Source: Streptomyces sp. NBC_01471 | Lineage (GTDB): Bacteria > Actinomycetota > Actinomycetes > Streptomycetales > Streptomycetaceae | Direction: 5' to 3' | Length of the DNA stretch: 64,000 nt | Assembly (NCBI RefSeq): GCF_041438865.1 | Contig: NZ_CP109450.1 | Location: forward strand, 62,001 to 126,000 | Part shown: positions 43,576-52,908 of the stretch, piece by piece | Layout: each line of letters starts with the position of its first letter | How positions within the stretch are numbered: the stretch's first letter is position 1 | The notes under the pieces: generated by a model | Told to the model about the DNA's origin: nothing | Seen by the model: the letters and a program-made list of their open reading frames with translations, nothing else | Databases searched by the model: none | Translations under genes and position numbers: made by a program

Positions 43576-45855
43576 TCAGGCCGCCTTGCGCTCCTCGCGG
43601 GCCGCGACCGGAACGTCGAGGGTGCGGGCGACGCCGACCACGCCCTCGTCGAGGCGCTGCAGATGGCGCAGCACGCGGTAGGTGACCGTGCCCGTCCGCA
43701 GCACTTCGGATGAGCTGCTCTCCAGCATGGCGGCGATGCTGGCACCGGACTCGACCTCGCCCTCGGAGTCCTCGTCCGCCACCCGCGCCGCGATCACATC
43801 GATGTTGTGCGCGATGCGCGCACCGGACCGCTCCAGCCGGGGGTCGGCCGCGATGGTCTTGCTGTACGGCACCAGCTCGGCCGTCGCGGCGAGCGAACGG
43901 GCGTGGTAGGCGCAGGTCTCCAGCACGGCCACCAGATAGCGGGCGGTCTGCCTCCGCACCCGCAGCGGGGTGATCGGGTGCGTCAGCGGCTGGGTGGAGC
44001 GGCGCAGGTCGTCCAGGGCCGTGTCCAGATCGCGGGCCAGGTCCAGGAGGTCGGCCGGCGGGCCACCGCTGAGCTGGGACACGGCGGCCGATGCGACGTC
44101 CCGCAGCCGGGCCAGCACCGTACTGAGCTCTTCGTCGGTACGGCGGTCGGTGTGCACGGGAAGCACCAGCACGGCCGCGATGATCCCGCAGGCGGCACCG
44201 AGTGCCGTCTCCTCGATCCGCAGCACCAGCACGGACAAGCTGTAGGTGTTGAGGAGTGTGTAGAGCAGTCCCAGCATCGCGGTGACGAAGAAGGACATCA
44301 GCGCGTACGACAGGGGCGCGGTGAAGAACATCCCGAAGATGAAGAGCAGGACCAGGGCGAACGCGGTCCAGGTGTGGTTGCCGACGAGCCCCGCGAGACC
44401 GACACCGGCCACGACGCCGAGGACCGTGCCGAGCAGCCTTCGGTAGCCCTTGACGAGGATCTCGCCGGTGGACGCGGTGTTGAGGAAGACCACCCAGCAG
44501 GTCAGTACAGCCCAGTACCAGCGCTGGCTGGACAGGAACTCGCCGCCGACGATGGCCAGGGTCGAGCCGACCGAGACCTGGAACGCCGCCCTGGTGGTGC
44601 GCCGCTGCAGACCGGTGAGGTCCTCATCGGTCTCCTCGGCCCGGACGATGGCCACGTCCTCGGCCTCGAACTCCTCGCGCGAGCGGGTGGTTTCCGGAGT
44701 GTCGTCCGACTCGTCCTGCGGCCCGTCCAGTGCCAGCCGCAGCCCGAGCACGGAGCGCGCGGCCTCACCGAGTCCGCGGAACACGTCCTGCACGGCGAGC
44801 GAGGCCCGCGGCAGGTTCTCCTCGTCCCGGTAGCCGAGCAGCCTGTTGCGCAGATGGGCCAGGGCCGTGCCGCGCTCGTCGGGGGCCAGCCGGGTCACCA
44901 CCAGGTGCAGCGCGTTCAGGTCCCGGCGCAGCAGGGCCGTGATCTCGTCCGTCCCGTCGGTGCCTCCGGCGCCGTTGCCCGACTGTGCCGTGCTCGCGGC
45001 GGCCGGCACCGGCGCGTTCGGCAGGTGCAGGGTGAGGGTGTCCGCGCGTTCCGCGCTGCGGGCGTTGAGCAACAGCATCCCGAGGCGCTCCGCGGCGATC
45101 TCCGCGTCCGCGATCCTGCGCTGCACCAGCGCTGCCGTTGCCGGGTCACGCGTACCGGACTCCAGCTGGCCCTGGATCATCAGCGCCGTCTGGTGCAGCC
45201 GTGCGGTGCGCCCGCGCAGATCGTCGAGGATCTTGTCGAGCTGTCCGGGCGTGGCGTCCAGCAGCTCTGCCTGGGTGGCCACCAGCTGGGCGAGCCGCGC
45301 CCTGAAGGCCTCCCGCAGCCGGCCGAGGGTGCGCTCGGGTGTCTCCGGCACGACGGCGAACCGTACGACCGCGCTGCTCGCGAAGGCGATGGTCAGCGTC
45401 AGGTACAGCGGGGGCAGGGTGGCGACCGTGGCGTGCACGAACAGCGAGACGAAGTAGACCTGGAACCCGATCAGCCCGAGCGCGGTGCCGCGGTCGCCGA
45501 AGCGCCGGGAGTAGACGGCGCCGAAGATCAGCAGGACGAAGAAGATGTCACCGGCGATGATGCGGGTGTTGAGCAGCGCTCCCAGCGACATCGACGTGAG
45601 GGCGACGGGAAGGCCGAGGCCGAGTGTGATGGCCTGGCCGCGCACCTCCTTCTCCCTGATCGCGAAGGTGGAGACCATGGCCGCCATCGCCCCCGCGACC
45701 AGGAGCGTGACGGGCGTGTGGAGCAGCGAGAGCACGATGAGCGCGAGCCCGATCGCCGCGACGGTCCGCAGCCCCGCCATCAGTCGCAGGAATCCCGGGT
45801 CGGATGCCGCGTAGCGGTCCCAGGTTCCGGTCCGTGTCCGCCGTGTTGCTGCCAT
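43576..45855 (-). CDS. FUSC-family membrane protein, full length
   Basis: A 759-residue membrane protein with two FUSC-type membrane halves. An N-terminal set of hydrophobic segments (about 25-160, TVAAIGLALIVLSLL onward) and a C-terminal set (about 425-590, FQVSVGSTLAIVGG, LVLLFIFGMFFTAPLSYALM, LGAACGIIAAVLVLP) are each followed by long soluble helical regions. The C-terminal part contains the FUSC signature around the second set (WYWAVLTCWVVFLNTASTGE). It ends VPVAAREERKAA. Family members export aromatic acids or similar toxic compounds. Start is ATG 45855. Confidence 0.85.
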   Translation of the reverse strand: MAATRRTRTGTWDRYAASDPGFLRLMAGLRTVAAIGLALIVLSLLHTPVTLLVAGAMAAMVSTFAIREKEVRGQAITLGLGLPVALTSMSLGALLNTRIIAGDIFFVLLIFGAVYSRRFGDRGTALGLIGFQVYFVSLFVHATVATLPPLYLTLTIAFASSAVVRFAVVPETPERTLGRLREAFRARLAQLVATQAELLDATPGQLDKILDDLRGRTARLHQTALMIQGQLESGTRDPATAALVQRRIADAEIAAERLGMLLLNARSAERADTLTLHLPNAPVPAAASTAQSGNGAGGTDGTDEITALLRRDLNALHLVVTRLAPDERGTALAHLRNRLLGYRDEENLPRASLAVQDVFRGLGEAARSVLGLRLALDGPQDESDDTPETTRSREEFEAEDVAIVRAEETDEDLTGLQRRTTRAAFQVSVGSTLAIVGGEFLSSQRWYWAVLTCWVVFLNTASTGEILVKGYRRLLGTVLGVVAGVGLAGLVGNHTWTAFALVLLFIFGMFFTAPLSYALMSFFVTAMLGLLYTLLNTYSLSVLVLRIEETALGAACGIIAAVLVLPVHTDRRTDEELSTVLARLRDVASAAVSQLSGGPPADLLDLARDLDTALDDLRRSTQPLTHPITPLRVRRQTARYLVAVLETCAYHARSLAATAELVPYSKTIAADPRLERSGARIAHNIDVIAARVADEDSEGEVESGASIAAMLESSSSEVLRTGTVTYRVLRHLQRLDEGVVGVARTLDVPVAAREERKAA

Positions 45856-45940
45856 CGCGCTGCCGTACTCCCCTGTTCTCCGGCCGGGTCCGGGTACGCC
45901 CCCAGCATCGCACGGCCGGGTTCTCCTGGATCCGAGCAGG

Positions 45941-47581
45941 TCAGGGACGGCTCGGATCGGGCAGCCCGGGCGCGCCCCCGGGCTGGGTGCGCGGGCGCTC
46001 CCTGAGGTGGCCGGCGCCCGAGCGGACGGCCCACCCGAAGACGGCCAGCGAGACGGCGGCCACCACCACCGAGTCGTACGGCGCCGGCAGCCGCCCGGAT
46101 CCACCGAAACTCCCGAGCCAGGACAGCAGGGTCAGTGCGGCCAGATAGAAGACCAGCCAGGCGCCTTGCCGCAGTTCGTCGCGCGGGGACGGGCCGTCGG
46201 TGCCGCGCCGCAGCATCAGGAACAGCGGCACACCGACGAGCACCAGCGGCAGCGCGAGCCGCAGGTCGTGCCAGCCCGACCAGAAGACGAACTCGCCGGC
46301 CACCATGAAACTGACCGGCGCGATCCAGCGCACTCCGGGCACCTGGCCGTCCGCCCGCGGTACTCCCCGCTCCCGGTCGTGCGCCCGGAACACCGCGACG
46401 GCGACCGCCGATGCCGCGTAGGTGAGCAGATACATGTCGCCCATGACGCTGACGATGTCCTGCCAGCCGCCGAACGGCAGCATGAAGACGATGATGACCG
46501 CGAGATTGAGCAGCAGCGCCCGGTGCGCCATCCCGGAGCGGGGGTCGATCCGCATGAAGAAGCGGGGCAGCAGGCCGTTCTTGGCGAGCGCGTAGGTGTG
46601 CCGGGCGTCGATGGCCACTCCGACGTACGCCGAGCCGCCCGGCGAGAGCACCGCGTCCGCGTAGAGCAGGGTCGCGAGCCAGTGCAGGTTCAGTACCAGG
46701 GCCAGCTGGCCGAAGGGCGATTCGAAGTTGACGCCGTGCCAGCCGTGGCCCAGCAGGGAGTCGGGGACGGTGAAGAGGAACGCCAGCTGGAGCGCGAGGT
46801 AGACCAGGACGGCCAGGGCGATCCCGGTGAGTACGGCGGCGGGTACGGTCCTGCGCGGGTTGCGCGCCTCTCCGGAGAAGTCGAGGGGCGCCTGGAAGCC
46901 GTTCACGGAGTAGACGATGCCGCCGCCCGCGAGAGCGGTGAGGCATGCCGCGTAGCCGTACGGTGCGAAGCCGCCGTGGTCGGTGAGGCGGCCGGAGTGG
47001 GTGCCCGAGAGGAAGAGGGCGATCACGGTGACGACGGGGATGACGACCTTGAGCAGCGACACCAGATTGTTCAGCCGGGCGAACACGCGCACTGCGAACC
47101 AGTTCAGCACGGTCAGCAGCACGCTCAGCGCGGCGGCCACGGCGAGGCCGGTCGCGGTGAGCCTGCCTCCGTCGTAGAGACCGGGCAGGTAGTGCGCCGC
47201 GTACTGCATGATGGCGCTGATCTCGGCGGCCGTGCCGCCGACCGACAGCAGAACGGACCAGCCGATCACCGTGCCGACCAGCCGTCCGCTGGCGTACAGC
47301 GGCCAGCGCACGGTGCCGCCGCCTTCCGGCCGGGTCGCCCCGAGCTCGACCATCACCAGCGCGACGAGGGCGCACAGCGCGCCTGCGGCGATCCAGGACA
47401 GCAGCGCGGCGGGTCCCGCGGTCTGGGCCGCGTACATGGCGGCGAACAGCCAGCCGGAGCCGAGGATGTTGGAGAACCCGATCGCCGTCAGGCCCCAGAA
47501 TCCGAGGTCCTTGCGGAGCCGGTGCTCCTGGGAGAGCGCGGCCGGGACGGGCCGTGCCTCCGGTGGCTGGTTCTGCGGCAC
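45941..47581 (-). CDS. APC-family amino-acid/polyamine permease
   Basis: A 546-residue membrane transporter with about 12 segments. The family start GFWGLTAIGFSNILGSGWLF (first helix with the unwound Gly motif) is clear, as are GGTVRWPLYASGRLVG, SVNGFQAPLDFSGEARNPRRT and a late PFGGWQDIVSVMGDMYLLTYA. It resembles the aspartate/proton symporter (YveA) branch. Start is GTG 47581 with GAGGAGA upstream. It lies between an SGNH hydrolase and the FUSC gene on the same strand; no metabolic genes nearby give the substrate. Confidence 0.87.
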   Translation of the reverse strand: MPQNQPPEARPVPAALSQEHRLRKDLGFWGLTAIGFSNILGSGWLFAAMYAAQTAGPAALLSWIAAGALCALVALVMVELGATRPEGGGTVRWPLYASGRLVGTVIGWSVLLSVGGTAAEISAIMQYAAHYLPGLYDGGRLTATGLAVAAALSVLLTVLNWFAVRVFARLNNLVSLLKVVIPVVTVIALFLSGTHSGRLTDHGGFAPYGYAACLTALAGGGIVYSVNGFQAPLDFSGEARNPRRTVPAAVLTGIALAVLVYLALQLAFLFTVPDSLLGHGWHGVNFESPFGQLALVLNLHWLATLLYADAVLSPGGSAYVGVAIDARHTYALAKNGLLPRFFMRIDPRSGMAHRALLLNLAVIIVFMLPFGGWQDIVSVMGDMYLLTYAASAVAVAVFRAHDRERGVPRADGQVPGVRWIAPVSFMVAGEFVFWSGWHDLRLALPLVLVGVPLFLMLRRGTDGPSPRDELRQGAWLVFYLAALTLLSWLGSFGGSGRLPAPYDSVVVAAVSLAVFGWAVRSGAGHLRERPRTQPGGAPGLPDPSRP

Positions 47582-47710
47582 GTGACACGTCTCCTCGTCT
47601 GCTGTGTGACCTACGGGTGCCCAGCGTGCCACGCGTTACTACAGCCGTCGCCGCAGTCAGGAAATTGCCGCACGGTGTGGCCAGTGGGTCGGACGGCTTG
47701 GTCAGTGCGG

Positions 47711-48430
47711 TCAGCGGTCCAGGACGGGAGCGGTGACGCGAGCCGCCGCGCCGTCCAGGACACCGCCCGTCGCGCCGTCCGCCGGCCCGGGAACGGCTCC
47801 GCCCGAGACCAGTTCCACCCAGGCTTCGGCCAGCACGCGGTGGCCGAACGGCGTGGGGTGCACACCGTCCCCGGCGATATGGGCGGCGCCGCCCGCGCTC
47901 CGGGCGGCCTGGTTGAGCAGGCCGTCGGCCGCGAGGAGTTCGGCGCCGAACTCCTCGGCGAGCCTGCGCACCACGTGGATCCGCGGGTCGAGGTCCTCCC
48001 GCCAGGCCCACTGCTCGGGGCGCACCGGGACCAGGAAGGGTTCGATGAGGAGGAGTTGGGCGCCGCTGCTCTCCCTGATCCGCGTCAGGATGTGGCGGTA
48101 GTCGTCCTCGTACGCCTCGGTGGTGGTGAGGACGCCGCCTTCGTACCGGCGCCAGGTGTCGTTGACCCCGATCATGACGGACACCAGGTCGGGGTCGAGT
48201 GCGACGCCGTCCTCGTGCCAGCGGGCGCGGAGGTCGGCGATGCGGTTTCCGCTGACGCCGCGGTTGACGAAGGTGAAGTCGCTGTCCGGGTGGGCCGTCC
48301 GCAGCAGCTCGGCGCTCATCCCGGCGTATCCGTGGCCGAGTTCGTCCGTGGGGTGGATCACGCGGTCCGCGTCGGTGATGCTGTCGCCCTGGAAGAGGAC
48401 GGTGGCGCGGCTGGGCAGCTGAAGGGGCAC
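47711..48430 (-). CDS. SGNH/GDSL-family hydrolase
   Basis: A 239-residue esterase or lipase-like enzyme. Block I FQGDSITDADR holds the nucleophile Ser, block II Gly lies in NRGVSGNRI, block III is MIGVNDTWRR (Asn), and block V DGVHPTPFGH holds the catalytic Asp-X2-His. All four SGNH residues are present. No signal peptide, so it is probably cytoplasmic, perhaps a carbohydrate esterase or rhamnogalacturonan-acetylesterase-like protein. I chose GTG 48430 because GGAG stands 5 bases upstream. Confidence 0.88.
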   Translation of the reverse strand: MPLQLPSRATVLFQGDSITDADRVIHPTDELGHGYAGMSAELLRTAHPDSDFTFVNRGVSGNRIADLRARWHEDGVALDPDLVSVMIGVNDTWRRYEGGVLTTTEAYEDDYRHILTRIRESSGAQLLLIEPFLVPVRPEQWAWREDLDPRIHVVRRLAEEFGAELLAADGLLNQAARSAGGAAHIAGDGVHPTPFGHRVLAEAWVELVSGGAVPGPADGATGGVLDGAAARVTAPVLDR

Positions 48431-48874
48431 AGGGACTCCGTGAAAGCGGCGAATACGGCGGACCGGCCCGGACGACCGGGTCCACAGAAACGTACTACCC
48501 GGAGCCGCGCGGGGCTCGCGCCGTCCCACGACAGTGCGGAGAAGCCCTACGGGATTTCGCCTGCGGCAGGACGGATGCCCGTGCCGGATTCACCTCGGTC
48601 GAACACAGGAAGAAATCAACGGGCGGAGAGAACAGGAAACGGGAGGAGAGAACAAGAGAGGACAGTGGGGTGCGCAATCCGGTGGGAATAATGTCCGGCG
48701 TCCACATCGGCGGGACCAAACCGGCGAAACGACAAAGGTATTCCTGAACGCACCGAGCGCGGTGCGGAATGGCAGGCGGTCAGCGGGACCCGGGGGCCTC
48801 CCGCGTGGGACCTGCTCATACGCTCAGGCGCTGATCACCTGTCTCAGAGGCTCAGGGGATCAGGGGCTCAGGCT
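48431..48874. other. 444-base intergenic region with a purine-rich tract
   Basis: It lies between the SGNH gene start and the end of the small secreted-protein gene. From about 48605 to 48666 the plus strand is almost all purine, with GGAGAGAACA repeated at 48625-48634 and 48645-48654. I see no convincing gene. Confidence 0.6.
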
Positions 48875-49363
48875 TCAGAAAACGAACGGCCCGGGCGACT
48901 GTGCCGTCGTGGCGTTGCAGCTGACCGCCACGCCGAAGATGGTCATCGACAGCGCTGTGCCGCCGGTGTACGAGTCGAGGCTGTCGCCCGCGGCGACCCT
49001 CCCGGTCAGCGGGCCGATGGTGACGGCGGAGCCGGCCGGGAGATCCGGGTTCTTGGTGCCGGAGAACACGGTGGTCCCGCTGCCGTTCTTCGCGAGGGTG
49101 AGGGTCGCGGCCATCGAGTTCTGGTTGACGTGGACGGGGGTCGTCACTGCCGCGGTCAGCGTGATGGTCGCCGCCGTGCCGCTCTGGGTGGCGGTCAGCG
49201 TGGCCGAACCGCCGCCCCAGACGCCGCAGTCGTACGTGGCGGTCGCCGACTGCGGTGTCACGGCTGTCGCGGATGAGGTGAAGCCGAGGCCCACCACGGC
49301 CGCCGCTCCCACAGCGACTGCCGCGCGCAGGACGGCTCTGCTGCTTCTGCTTCCGTGCCTCAT
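48875..49363 (-). CDS. small secreted beta-rich protein
   Basis: A 162-residue secreted protein. A signal peptide (RSSRAVLRAAVAVGAAAVVGLG, read in two parts, ending SSATAV) precedes a Thr/Ser/Ala-rich mature part with YDCGVWGGGSATLTATQSG, TLAKNGSGTTVFSGTKN and a final VSCNATTAQSPGPFVF. Two Cys near the two ends of the mature domain may form one disulfide. It looks like a single beta-sandwich extracellular domain; function unknown. Start ATG 49363 has GGAAGGAA upstream. Confidence 0.75.
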   Translation of the reverse strand: MRHGSRSSRAVLRAAVAVGAAAVVGLGFTSSATAVTPQSATATYDCGVWGGGSATLTATQSGTAATITLTAAVTTPVHVNQNSMAATLTLAKNGSGTTVFSGTKNPDLPAGSAVTIGPLTGRVAAGDSLDSYTGGTALSMTIFGVAVSCNATTAQSPGPFVF

Positions 49364-49871
49364 AAGTCTTCCTTCCTTCGGATGAGTTGACCTTTCAGGT
49401 GTACCGATACCCGTCGCCCTCCCCTTCCGGGTGCTCGCCGATTTCCCGACAGCTTTCCCGGTCATTTCCAGGAGGGAATGAGTGACCGCCTTCTCCGCCG
49501 ATGACCGAACGAGGCCGCACCGGTCCGGTGGCAATGTCATCTGACGGGCCGTCGGATGCCGTGGTTCATTGATGCGCGGGTGGCAAGTGATTACAAGAGA
49601 TACGGCCTTGATTCTTAACGGTCCCTCGCCTCTCGCTGGAACCAGAACAAGCCAACCCGGCCCGGCGGCCGAGAGCGGTCCGGGAGCGCCGCCCGGTGGC
49701 GGATCCCGGACGCCGTGGGACATCACCCCAGGTCCAGGCATCACCGCAGGTCAAAGCAGGTGGCGTAACAAGGGCGAAATCTTCTGGACGTAGCTTGGGC
49801 GACCGGTGGTGAACGGCACTGCCGGGCCGCGGCACAGGTGGCGGTACGCGGGAAGAACAGGAGCTGCGCCC
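49364..49871. other. 508-base divergent intergenic region
   Basis: It separates the secreted-protein gene from the GntR gene. It contains a relatively AT-rich stretch (about 49587-49625, including TTGATTCTTAACGG) that could carry a promoter, and an 8-codon frame at 49478 placed too close to its GGAGGG to be convincing. No larger gene seen. Confidence 0.5.
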
Positions 49872-50636
49872 ATGGAGCACACGTCGCCGGCCCCTTCCTC
49901 CCACTCCCCCGCACGGCGCGCGGACCGGGCCCGCAACGTCGCCGAGGTGCTGCGGCAGCAGGCCGCCGCGGGCCTGTATCCCACCGGATTCCTGCCGGAC
50001 GAGCGCCTGCTGTCGAAGGACTTCGCCGTCTCCCGCAACACGGTCCGCCAGGCCCTGCTGATCCTGCGGGACGAGGGCCTTGTCGAACGCCGGCGGGGCG
50101 TGGGGACGGTCCTGCTCAACCGCAAGCACTCCCATCCGCTGGAACGGCTGGCCGGGCTGGCCGAGACGCTGAAGTCGCACGGCACGGTCGACAACGAGGT
50201 CAGGGCGAGCGGCACGGTCGTCCCACCCGCTCAGGTGGCCCGCCGTTTGTCGGTTCCGGACGGCGAACCGGTGGTCCGTCTTGAGCGCCTGCGGCGCCTG
50301 GACGGCATGCCGCTGTCCCTGGACCTCACCTATCTGCCGGTCGACATCGGACTGCCGCTGCTCGACCTCGATCTGGAGAACCAGGACGTGTTCGCGCTGA
50401 TCGAGCAGTCCAGTGGACAGCGACTGGGCGCCGCGGAGGTGACGGTCCAGGCCGTGAACGCGGATCCGCACACCGCCCGGATCCTGGCAGCCCCGGTGGG
50501 AACCGCCCTGTTCGCGGTGGAGCGCCTCAGCAGACTCGCGGACGGGCGCCCCGTGGACTTGGAGTTCCTCTCCGTACGCGGCGACCGGCTCACGCTCCGG
50601 GCCGATCTGCACCGCACCGGACCGGCCGCCGGCTGA
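49872..50636 (+). CDS. GntR/HutC-family transcriptional regulator (UTRA)
   Basis: A 254-residue regulator. The N-terminal GntR winged helix (LRQQAAAGLYPTGFLPDER, LSKDFAVSRNTVRQALLILRDEGLVERRRGVG, read in parts) is followed by a UTRA ligand domain (about 90-245; VVRLERLRRLDGMPLSLDLTYLP, QDVFALIEQSSGQ, LEFLSVRGDRL). Start ATG 49872 follows AGGAGC. It precedes the drug exporter gene by 146 bases on the same strand and may control it. Confidence 0.9.
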   Translation: MEHTSPAPSSHSPARRADRARNVAEVLRQQAAAGLYPTGFLPDERLLSKDFAVSRNTVRQALLILRDEGLVERRRGVGTVLLNRKHSHPLERLAGLAETLKSHGTVDNEVRASGTVVPPAQVARRLSVPDGEPVVRLERLRRLDGMPLSLDLTYLPVDIGLPLLDLDLENQDVFALIEQSSGQRLGAAEVTVQAVNADPHTARILAAPVGTALFAVERLSRLADGRPVDLEFLSVRGDRLTLRADLHRTGPAAG

Positions 50637-50782
50637 CGCGTCGGCTTCTCGCTGCTCCTTCCGACCCCGCCCGCCTCCGCACTCCTTGCCGTAGACACTG
50701 CCGGACGCTGCTCCGGCTGCTCTCCTCCCCTGTCCGCTCCGCCCCGCGGGTGCTTGACCGCGCCTGCCGACCAGGAGGTCCC

Positions 50783-52318
50783 GTGCCCCGCCGCCCGGCC
50801 GTTCCAGAGCCTGTCCGGCCTCAGTCCCGGCCTTCGTCAAGCCGTACGAGCGGCCGCCGGACAGCTGGACCGCGCGCGACCGTCGTCGTCATGTGCCTGT
50901 GCGTCACCCTGGTGGTGGGCATGGTCTCGGCCGTCAATCTGGCCATCCCCTCACTGTCGGCCGGGTCACTGCACCCCTCCGCGGCGGCCGTCCTCTGGGT
51001 GGTCGACGGCTATGTGGCGGTCTTCGCGTGTCTGGTCGTCCCCGCAGGCGCGGTGGCCGACCGCATGGGCCGCAAGGGCGTGCTCCTCACCGGTCTGGTC
51101 CTGTTCACCCTGGGCTGCGTGCTCGCCGCCGCGGCACCCGATGTGGGCGTGCTGATCGCCGGCCGGATGCTCAGCGGTGTGGGGGCCGCCGCGGTCCTCC
51201 CCACCACCCTGGCGCTCATGGTCACCGGCGCCCCCGACGACCGGCGGTCGCGCCTCATCGCGCTGTGGGCGTCCATGACGGGACTGGCCGCCGTGCTCGG
51301 CAACATCGGCGGCGGCGCGGCGATCCAGAGCGGATCCTGGCGCTCCCTGTTCCTGTACGCGGCTCCCCTGGCGCTCGTCGCCCTGCTGCTCGCCGCCGTC
51401 GTCGCCCCCACGTCTCCCCGTCTCACCCGCCCGGTCGGCCCGGTCAGCGCTCTGCTGCTGACCGTCGGCTTCCTGGCCCTGCTCTTCGCCGTCGTCTCCG
51501 GACCGGAACGGGGCTGGGCAAGCGCGCAGGTTCTGGGCGCCTTCGCCGCCGCGGTCCTCCTGCTGGCCCTGTGGACCGTCCACGAACTGCGTGCGGAACA
51601 CCCGATCCTCGATCCCCGGCTGCTGGCCGGCCCGGCCGTGCGAGCGGGCACCGTGGGCATGGTGTCCGTGTTCCTCGGCATGTTCGGCCTGTTCTACCTG
51701 AACGGCCAGTACCTCCAGTACGTCAAGGGCTACTCCGCCCTCGGGGCCGGTGTCCGCCTGCTGCCCATGGCTGCCGCGCTGCTGCTGGCCCCGCGCTGCG
51801 CGACGGCGCTGCGCCGCCATCTTCAGAACCGCACCGTCATCAGCCTCGGACTGCTCGTCCTGGCGGGCGGACTCTGCACCGTCTCGCGGGTCGGCCCCGA
51901 CACCCCCTATCCGGTGTACGCACTCGGGGCCGGGCTGACCGCCGCCGGGTGCGGGCTGGCCACGCCCCTGCTCTCCGAGACCCTGATGTCGGCCCTGCCA
52001 CCGGACCGGGCAGGTCTCGGCTCGGGGCTGCAGAGCCTCACCCGCGAACTGGGCAGTGCACTCGGTGTGGCCCTCACCGGCACCCTGATCACCTCGGGTT
52101 TCACGGCCGGGCTGCCCGCACGGCTGCGCGGCCCGGACGCGCCCACCACGGTGGCCGGCGCAGAGGGCATGACCGCAGACCCGGAGCTGCACCGGGCCGT
52201 GATCACCGCCTTCACCGACTCGCTCGGCACCAGCATGCTGGTACTGGCCGGTCTGGTCCTCGGTGCGGGCGCCCTCGTTCTCTCCTGGCTGCCGGCGGAA
52301 TCCCCCGTACGGACCTGA
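50783..52318 (+). CDS. MFS multidrug exporter, DHA2 (EmrB/QacA) type
   Basis: A 511-residue, about 14-segment drug:proton antiporter. After a basic, Pro/Ser-rich N-terminus come VMCLCVTLVVGMVSAVNLAIP (first helix), VVDGYVAVFACLVVPAGAVADRMGRKGVLL (motif A, read in two parts), and the DHA2 motif C region LSGVGAAAVLPTTLALM. Start is GTG 50783 with AGGAGG 4 bases upstream. It lies behind a GntR regulator and ahead of a VOC gene. It probably confers efflux of a hydrophobic drug or a self-made compound. Confidence 0.88.
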   Translation: MPRRPAVPEPVRPQSRPSSSRTSGRRTAGPRATVVVMCLCVTLVVGMVSAVNLAIPSLSAGSLHPSAAAVLWVVDGYVAVFACLVVPAGAVADRMGRKGVLLTGLVLFTLGCVLAAAAPDVGVLIAGRMLSGVGAAAVLPTTLALMVTGAPDDRRSRLIALWASMTGLAAVLGNIGGGAAIQSGSWRSLFLYAAPLALVALLLAAVVAPTSPRLTRPVGPVSALLLTVGFLALLFAVVSGPERGWASAQVLGAFAAAVLLLALWTVHELRAEHPILDPRLLAGPAVRAGTVGMVSVFLGMFGLFYLNGQYLQYVKGYSALGAGVRLLPMAAALLLAPRCATALRRHLQNRTVISLGLLVLAGGLCTVSRVGPDTPYPVYALGAGLTAAGCGLATPLLSETLMSALPPDRAGLGSGLQSLTRELGSALGVALTGTLITSGFTAGLPARLRGPDAPTTVAGAEGMTADPELHRAVITAFTDSLGTSMLVLAGLVLGAGALVLSWLPAESPVRT

Positions 52319-52401
52319 GCGTCAGCGATGACTTCCGGTCGGCGCGAGAGTCGGTACAGATACAGAAGCCCGAGCCGACACGACGACCGCAGGAGAATCC
52401 C

Positions 52402-52875
52402 ATGCCCCGGATCACCCCGAACCTCTGGTTCGACACCGAGAGCGAGGAGGCCGCCGCGTTCTACGTGTCGGTGTTCCCCCGTTCGGAGATCAAGAACGTC
52501 ACGTACTACACCGCGGCCGGCCCGCGGCCCGCGGGCACCGTGCTGACCGTCGACTTCGTCCTGGACGGCCAGGAGTACACCGCGATCAACGGCGGTCCCC
52601 AATTCACCTTCGACGAGGCCGTCTCCCTGCTGGTCAACTGCGCCGACCAGGAGGAGATCGACTACTACTGGGCCAGGCTGAGCGAGGGCGGCCAGGAAGG
52701 TCCGTGCGGCTGGCTCAAGGACAGGTACGGGGTGTCCTGGCAGGTCGCGCCCAGCGGGATGCACGAAATCCTCAATGATCCCGATCCGGCGCGCGGTGAG
52801 CGGGCGATGAAGGCCGTGTTCGGCATGAAGAAGCTGGATCTGGCCGCGATCCACGCTGCCGCCGACGGGATCTAG
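52402..52875 (+). CDS. VOC-superfamily protein (PhnB/3-dmu-9-3-mt type)
   Basis: A 157-residue protein of the glyoxalase/VOC fold. MPRITPNLWFDTESEEAAAFY, FVLDGQEYTAINGGPQFTF and WLKDRYGVSWQVAP are the standard blocks of the PhnB-like subfamily often named 3-demethylubiquinone methyltransferase domain, although these proteins have no shown methyltransferase role. Start ATG 52402 follows AGGAGA. It could be cotranscribed with the exporter 83 bases upstream. Confidence 0.88.
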   Translation: MPRITPNLWFDTESEEAAAFYVSVFPRSEIKNVTYYTAAGPRPAGTVLTVDFVLDGQEYTAINGGPQFTFDEAVSLLVNCADQEEIDYYWARLSEGGQEGPCGWLKDRYGVSWQVAPSGMHEILNDPDPARGERAMKAVFGMKKLDLAAIHAAADGI

Positions 52876-52908
52876 TGCCGCGTCAGGCAACGATTGCCAG
52901 CCGCAGCA

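Noticed and set aside
43576..45855. Idea that the two FUSC genes are recent duplicates
   Set aside because: They differ in size (409 vs 759 residues) and in sequence; they belong to different branches and are 34 kb apart.
46007..48691. 894-codon plus-strand frame opposite the APC permease and SGNH genes
   Set aside because: Low-complexity Glu/Gly/Arg/His reading typical of antisense frames in high-GC DNA.
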